A DNA stretch of 64,000 bases from Sulfidibacter corallicola (GTDB taxonomy: Bacteria > Acidobacteriota > Holophagae > Acanthopleuribacterales > Acanthopleuribacteraceae): assembly GCF_017498545.1 (NCBI RefSeq), contig NZ_CP071793.1:10906256-10970255 (forward strand), given 5' to 3'. Below are positions 61,753 to 64,000 of the stretch, in pieces (positions within the stretch are counted from its first letter, which is position 1; each line of letters begins with the position of its first letter). The notes under the pieces were generated by a model that saw only the letters and a list, made by a program, of their open reading frames with translations, was not told where the DNA came from and made no database searches. The translations under genes were made by a program, and so were the position numbers.

Positions 61753-62730
61753 ATGAGTGTTACACTCTCCCGCCTGGCGCTCGTCGCCACGCTGCTTGCC
61801 GCCACCACCCTTTCCGCGGCCGAAAAAAATACCCCCGAACCCAGCCCCAAGGAGCGCGATCGCCAGGCGATTCTCGCCATGGCCGGCACCTACGTCGTCG
61901 ACTTCCACTTCAAGGAAACCGTCGGTTTCACGATCGGCTACGATCTCAAGCCCGCCTATGACTCCGGCGCTTTGGAAACCATCATCGTCGTCGAAGACAG
62001 CCCCGAGAAAATCGTCCTGCAACACGTGCTGCAAACCGATCACGGCATCATCAAACACTGGCGCCAGGATTGGGAGTTCGAGAACACCCAACTCCTCACC
62101 TTCGAGGGCCACCGCACCTGGAAAAAGAAGAACATTTCCAAAACGGAAGCCCGCGGCACCTGGACCCAACGCGTCTTCCAAGTAGACGACAGCCCGCGCT
62201 ACGAAGCGATCGGCAAATGGGTCCACATCGGCGACCTCTCGCAGTGGGAGTCCGAACTGACCAACCGCCCGCTGCCCCGTCGCGAGTACACCAAACGCTC
62301 CGACTACCACATCCTCGTCGCCCGCAACCGCCATGCCCTGACCCAAACCGGTTGGGTTCACGAGCAGGACAACTTCAAGCTGGCCTTGGGCGAAACGCCC
62401 GAGGAGAACAAGGTAATTTCCCGAGAAATCGGTCTCAACACCTACGAGCGCACCCTGCCCGCACGCCTCACCGAAGCCCACGACTGGTGGGCCGTTCACC
62501 AGCAGTACTGGGCGGATGTCCGCAAGGTCTGGAACGAAGTGTACGCCTCCCGCAAGGAACTCTACCTGGCCAAAAAAGTCGAGGACAAGTCGCTCTGGAA
62601 ACACCTGTTCGACCTCGACGAAACCCTTTCCGGTACCCGTTCATACGATTCCACCGAGGCACGTAAGCAGATCCACGCGGCCATCGAGCCCTTCCTCCTG
62701 AGCGAACCCGACTCCGGTGCGGCGTACTAA
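61753..62730 (+). CDS. DUF6607-like secreted protein
   Basis: A 325-residue exported protein (signal peptide 1-23, ending TLSAA). Body motifs VVDFHFKETVGFTIGYDLKP and IVLQHVLQTDHGIIKHWRQD followed by WEFE match the DUF6607 style; this family is known to sit next to TonB-dependent haem/transferrin receptors but has no proven function. ATG 61753 has AAGGAG upstream. Transcribed from a Fur-type promoter and followed 12 bases later by a receptor gene, so it probably helps iron or haem uptake in the periplasm or outer membrane. Its His/Trp content (HWRQDW) would suit ligand binding, which is speculation. Confidence 0.8.
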   Translation: MSVTLSRLALVATLLAATTLSAAEKNTPEPSPKERDRQAILAMAGTYVVDFHFKETVGFTIGYDLKPAYDSGALETIIVVEDSPEKIVLQHVLQTDHGIIKHWRQDWEFENTQLLTFEGHRTWKKKNISKTEARGTWTQRVFQVDDSPRYEAIGKWVHIGDLSQWESELTNRPLPRREYTKRSDYHILVARNRHALTQTGWVHEQDNFKLALGETPEENKVISREIGLNTYERTLPARLTEAHDWWAVHQQYWADVRKVWNEVYASRKELYLAKKVEDKSLWKHLFDLDETLSGTRSYDSTEARKQIHAAIEPFLLSEPDSGAAY

Positions 62731-62741
62731 GAGGTAGTTCC

Positions 62742-64000
62742 ATGAATTCATTTCGATCTCTATTTTTGCTGTGCCTGCTTTTCGGGTTCAGCCTCGTCGC
62801 CCAAGACAGTAACGCCAACGGTACGGAAGACGATGCCGCGGCATCCGAAAACGAAACCCCGACCCTGTTGGAAAAAATGACCGTGGTTGCCGAACGCGGC
62901 CCCACCAAGATCAAGGACACGGCCGTCACGGTCGCGGTCGTCAGCGAAAAGCAGGTTCGCGAGCAAGTCGCCACCAACAGCGCCGACCTGATGCGCTACG
63001 AACCGGGCGTCTTCGTGAGCCGCGACACCACCCGCCTGGGCCTCAACGGCTTCAACATTCGCGGCATCGGCGCCAACCGGGTGTTGACACAGGTCGATGG
63101 CGTCCGTACCGCGGAGCAATTCGCGTTCGGCCCGCTCTCGGTCCACCAGTTCCAGATCGACGTGGACCTGATCAAATCGCTGGAAGTGGTCAAGAGCGCC
63201 GGCTCCTCGCTGTACGGCAGCGACGCGTTGGGCGGTGTGGTCGCCTTCCGCACGCTGGATCCCGTCGACGTGTTGGGTCCGGGCGGCAAAGATCAGGCAT
63301 TCCGCTTCAAGACCGGCTACAACAGCGATTTCTCGGCCGTGCAGGCCGGTGTCACCGCGGCATTCGACCTTTCGAACTGGCAACTGATGGCCCACGCCAC
63401 CTGGCGCGACACCCAGGAACGGGAAAACCAGGGCGATATCGATACGGAAGACGCCAGCCGCACGCTGCCCAACGACCAGGACGGCAACAGCACCCAGTTC
63501 CTGCTCAAGGCGGTTCGCAACCTGTCGGACAACAACCAGTTCAAGGTGACGGCGGAAATCTACGACAGCACGATGGACACCGATGTGTTCAGCGGCCAGG
63601 GCGTCTCCAACATTTTCGGCGCCCTGACCACCATCAGCGACAACACGGCCGAGGACAATCAGCAACGCGGCCGCTTCAGCCTCGAACAGCATTGGCAGCC
63701 GAGCGATGTCGCCGCCTTCGACTCGTTGCACTGGCAGATCTCCTTCAGCCGCAGCGAAACCGACCAGACGACCGTGGAGCGACGCGAAAGCTCGAGAGGG
63801 CCCGTCACCACCCGCATCGTGCGCACCGGTACCATGGAAATGGACCAGGAGTTCCTGAGCGGCGACCTGACGCTGCGCAAGACCTGGAACCATCGCCACA
63901 CCCTGACCTACGGACTCAGCCTCGACTTCCAATCCTTCGAGCAATTGCGCGATCGCCGCGATTTGGACTTGGATAGCGGCAATCCCGACGCCTATGCCGG
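62742..64000 (+). CDS. TonB-dependent receptor, haem/transferrin type (truncated at window edge)
   Basis: An outer-membrane receptor, 419 residues visible, cut by the right edge. Signal peptide 1-20 (MNSFRSLFLLCLLFGFSLVA); TonB-box-like LEKMTVVAER (44-53); plug with GVFVSRDTTRLGLNGFNIRG then GANRVLTQVDGVRTAEQFAF and LEVVKSAGSSLYGSDALGGV, which is the pattern of haemoglobin/transferrin/lactoferrin receptors (TIGR01786 type). Start ATG 62742 has GAGG upstream and lies 12 bases after the DUF6607-like gene. With the Fur box 1.1 kb upstream it is very likely iron-repressed and imports haem or iron. Confidence 0.88.
   Translation, partial: MNSFRSLFLLCLLFGFSLVAQDSNANGTEDDAAASENETPTLLEKMTVVAERGPTKIKDTAVTVAVVSEKQVREQVATNSADLMRYEPGVFVSRDTTRLGLNGFNIRGIGANRVLTQVDGVRTAEQFAFGPLSVHQFQIDVDLIKSLEVVKSAGSSLYGSDALGGVVAFRTLDPVDVLGPGGKDQAFRFKTGYNSDFSAVQAGVTAAFDLSNWQLMAHATWRDTQERENQGDIDTEDASRTLPNDQDGNSTQFLLKAVRNLSDNNQFKVTAEIYDSTMDTDVFSGQGVSNIFGALTTISDNTAEDNQQRGRFSLEQHWQPSDVAAFDSLHWQISFSRSETDQTTVERRESSRGPVTTRIVRTGTMEMDQEFLSGDLTLRKTWNHRHTLTYGLSLDFQSFEQLRDRRDLDLDSGNPDAYA

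Noticed and set aside
1..64000. rRNA or tRNA genes
   Set aside because: I found no cloverleaf-type or rRNA-like sequence, but I could not run a covariance search, so a missed tRNA is possible.

Overview
This is a GC-rich bacterial window with about 45 protein genes, no rRNA or tRNA that I can recognise, and several long non-coding stretches. TonB-dependent receptors with a carboxypeptidase-regulatory-like N-terminus, many secreted and FHA/PilZ/HEAT/TPR proteins, an ECF-like sigma/CHAT pair and long repeat-filled spacers suggest a large-genome Gram-negative heterotroph. An Acidobacteriota lineage (for example marine Holophagae relatives) is my best guess, but this rests on gene style only and no marker gene is present.

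Layout. 1-4.6 kb: three consecutive secreted proteins of unknown role, the last an 872-aa surface protein with a DUF11-like domain and a 20-aa tandem repeat. 4.6-6.4 kb: divergent argG and argR with an ARG-box-like sequence between them. 6.7-9.3 kb: a secreted protein, a crotonase and a DsbA/HCCA-isomerase-like protein. 9.3-12.9 kb: repeat-filled spacers around an FHA-GAF-HD-GYP gene. 12.9-21.4 kb: a fatty-acid beta-oxidation region with a TetR regulator divergent from thiolase, FadJ-type multifunctional enzyme, acyl-CoA synthetase and an acyl-CoA dehydrogenase fused to an SCP2 domain. A palindrome lies exactly between the -35 and -10 of the promoter facing the thiolase gene. 21.4-26.7 kb: a PAS/GAF histidine kinase and a TonB-dependent receptor. 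26.9-32 kb: a TIGR02270-like protein and several small unknown or HEAT-repeat proteins. 32.8-36.8 kb: a sigma-factor-like gene translationally coupled to a membrane-anchored TPR-CHAT protein. 37.1-43.5 kb: an overlapping pair of unknown proteins, a LOG-family protein, rpiA and an EEP-family hydrolase. 43.6-46 kb: two unknown proteins. 46.5-50.6 kb: a PilZ-pseudokinase-membrane protein, then a DUF3995-like membrane protein and its TetR regulator. 51.6-59.7 kb: a B12/radical-SAM protein (HpnR-like), a five-haem cytochrome, a second sensor kinase and a PQQ-like propeller protein. 59.9-64 kb: two unknown proteins, then a Fur-type promoter in front of a DUF6607-like protein and a truncated TonB receptor of the haem/transferrin type.

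A mosaic non-coding repeat family occurs four times (about 29.7, 32.1, 45.9 and 50.6 kb), and two other repeat types lie at 9.4-9.9 and 12.4-12.7 kb. The most interesting candidate system is the sigma-CHAT pair. The repeat family, the PilZ-pseudokinase and the overlapping unknown pair at 37-40 kb come next. All functional assignments are from reading motifs; no database search was run.
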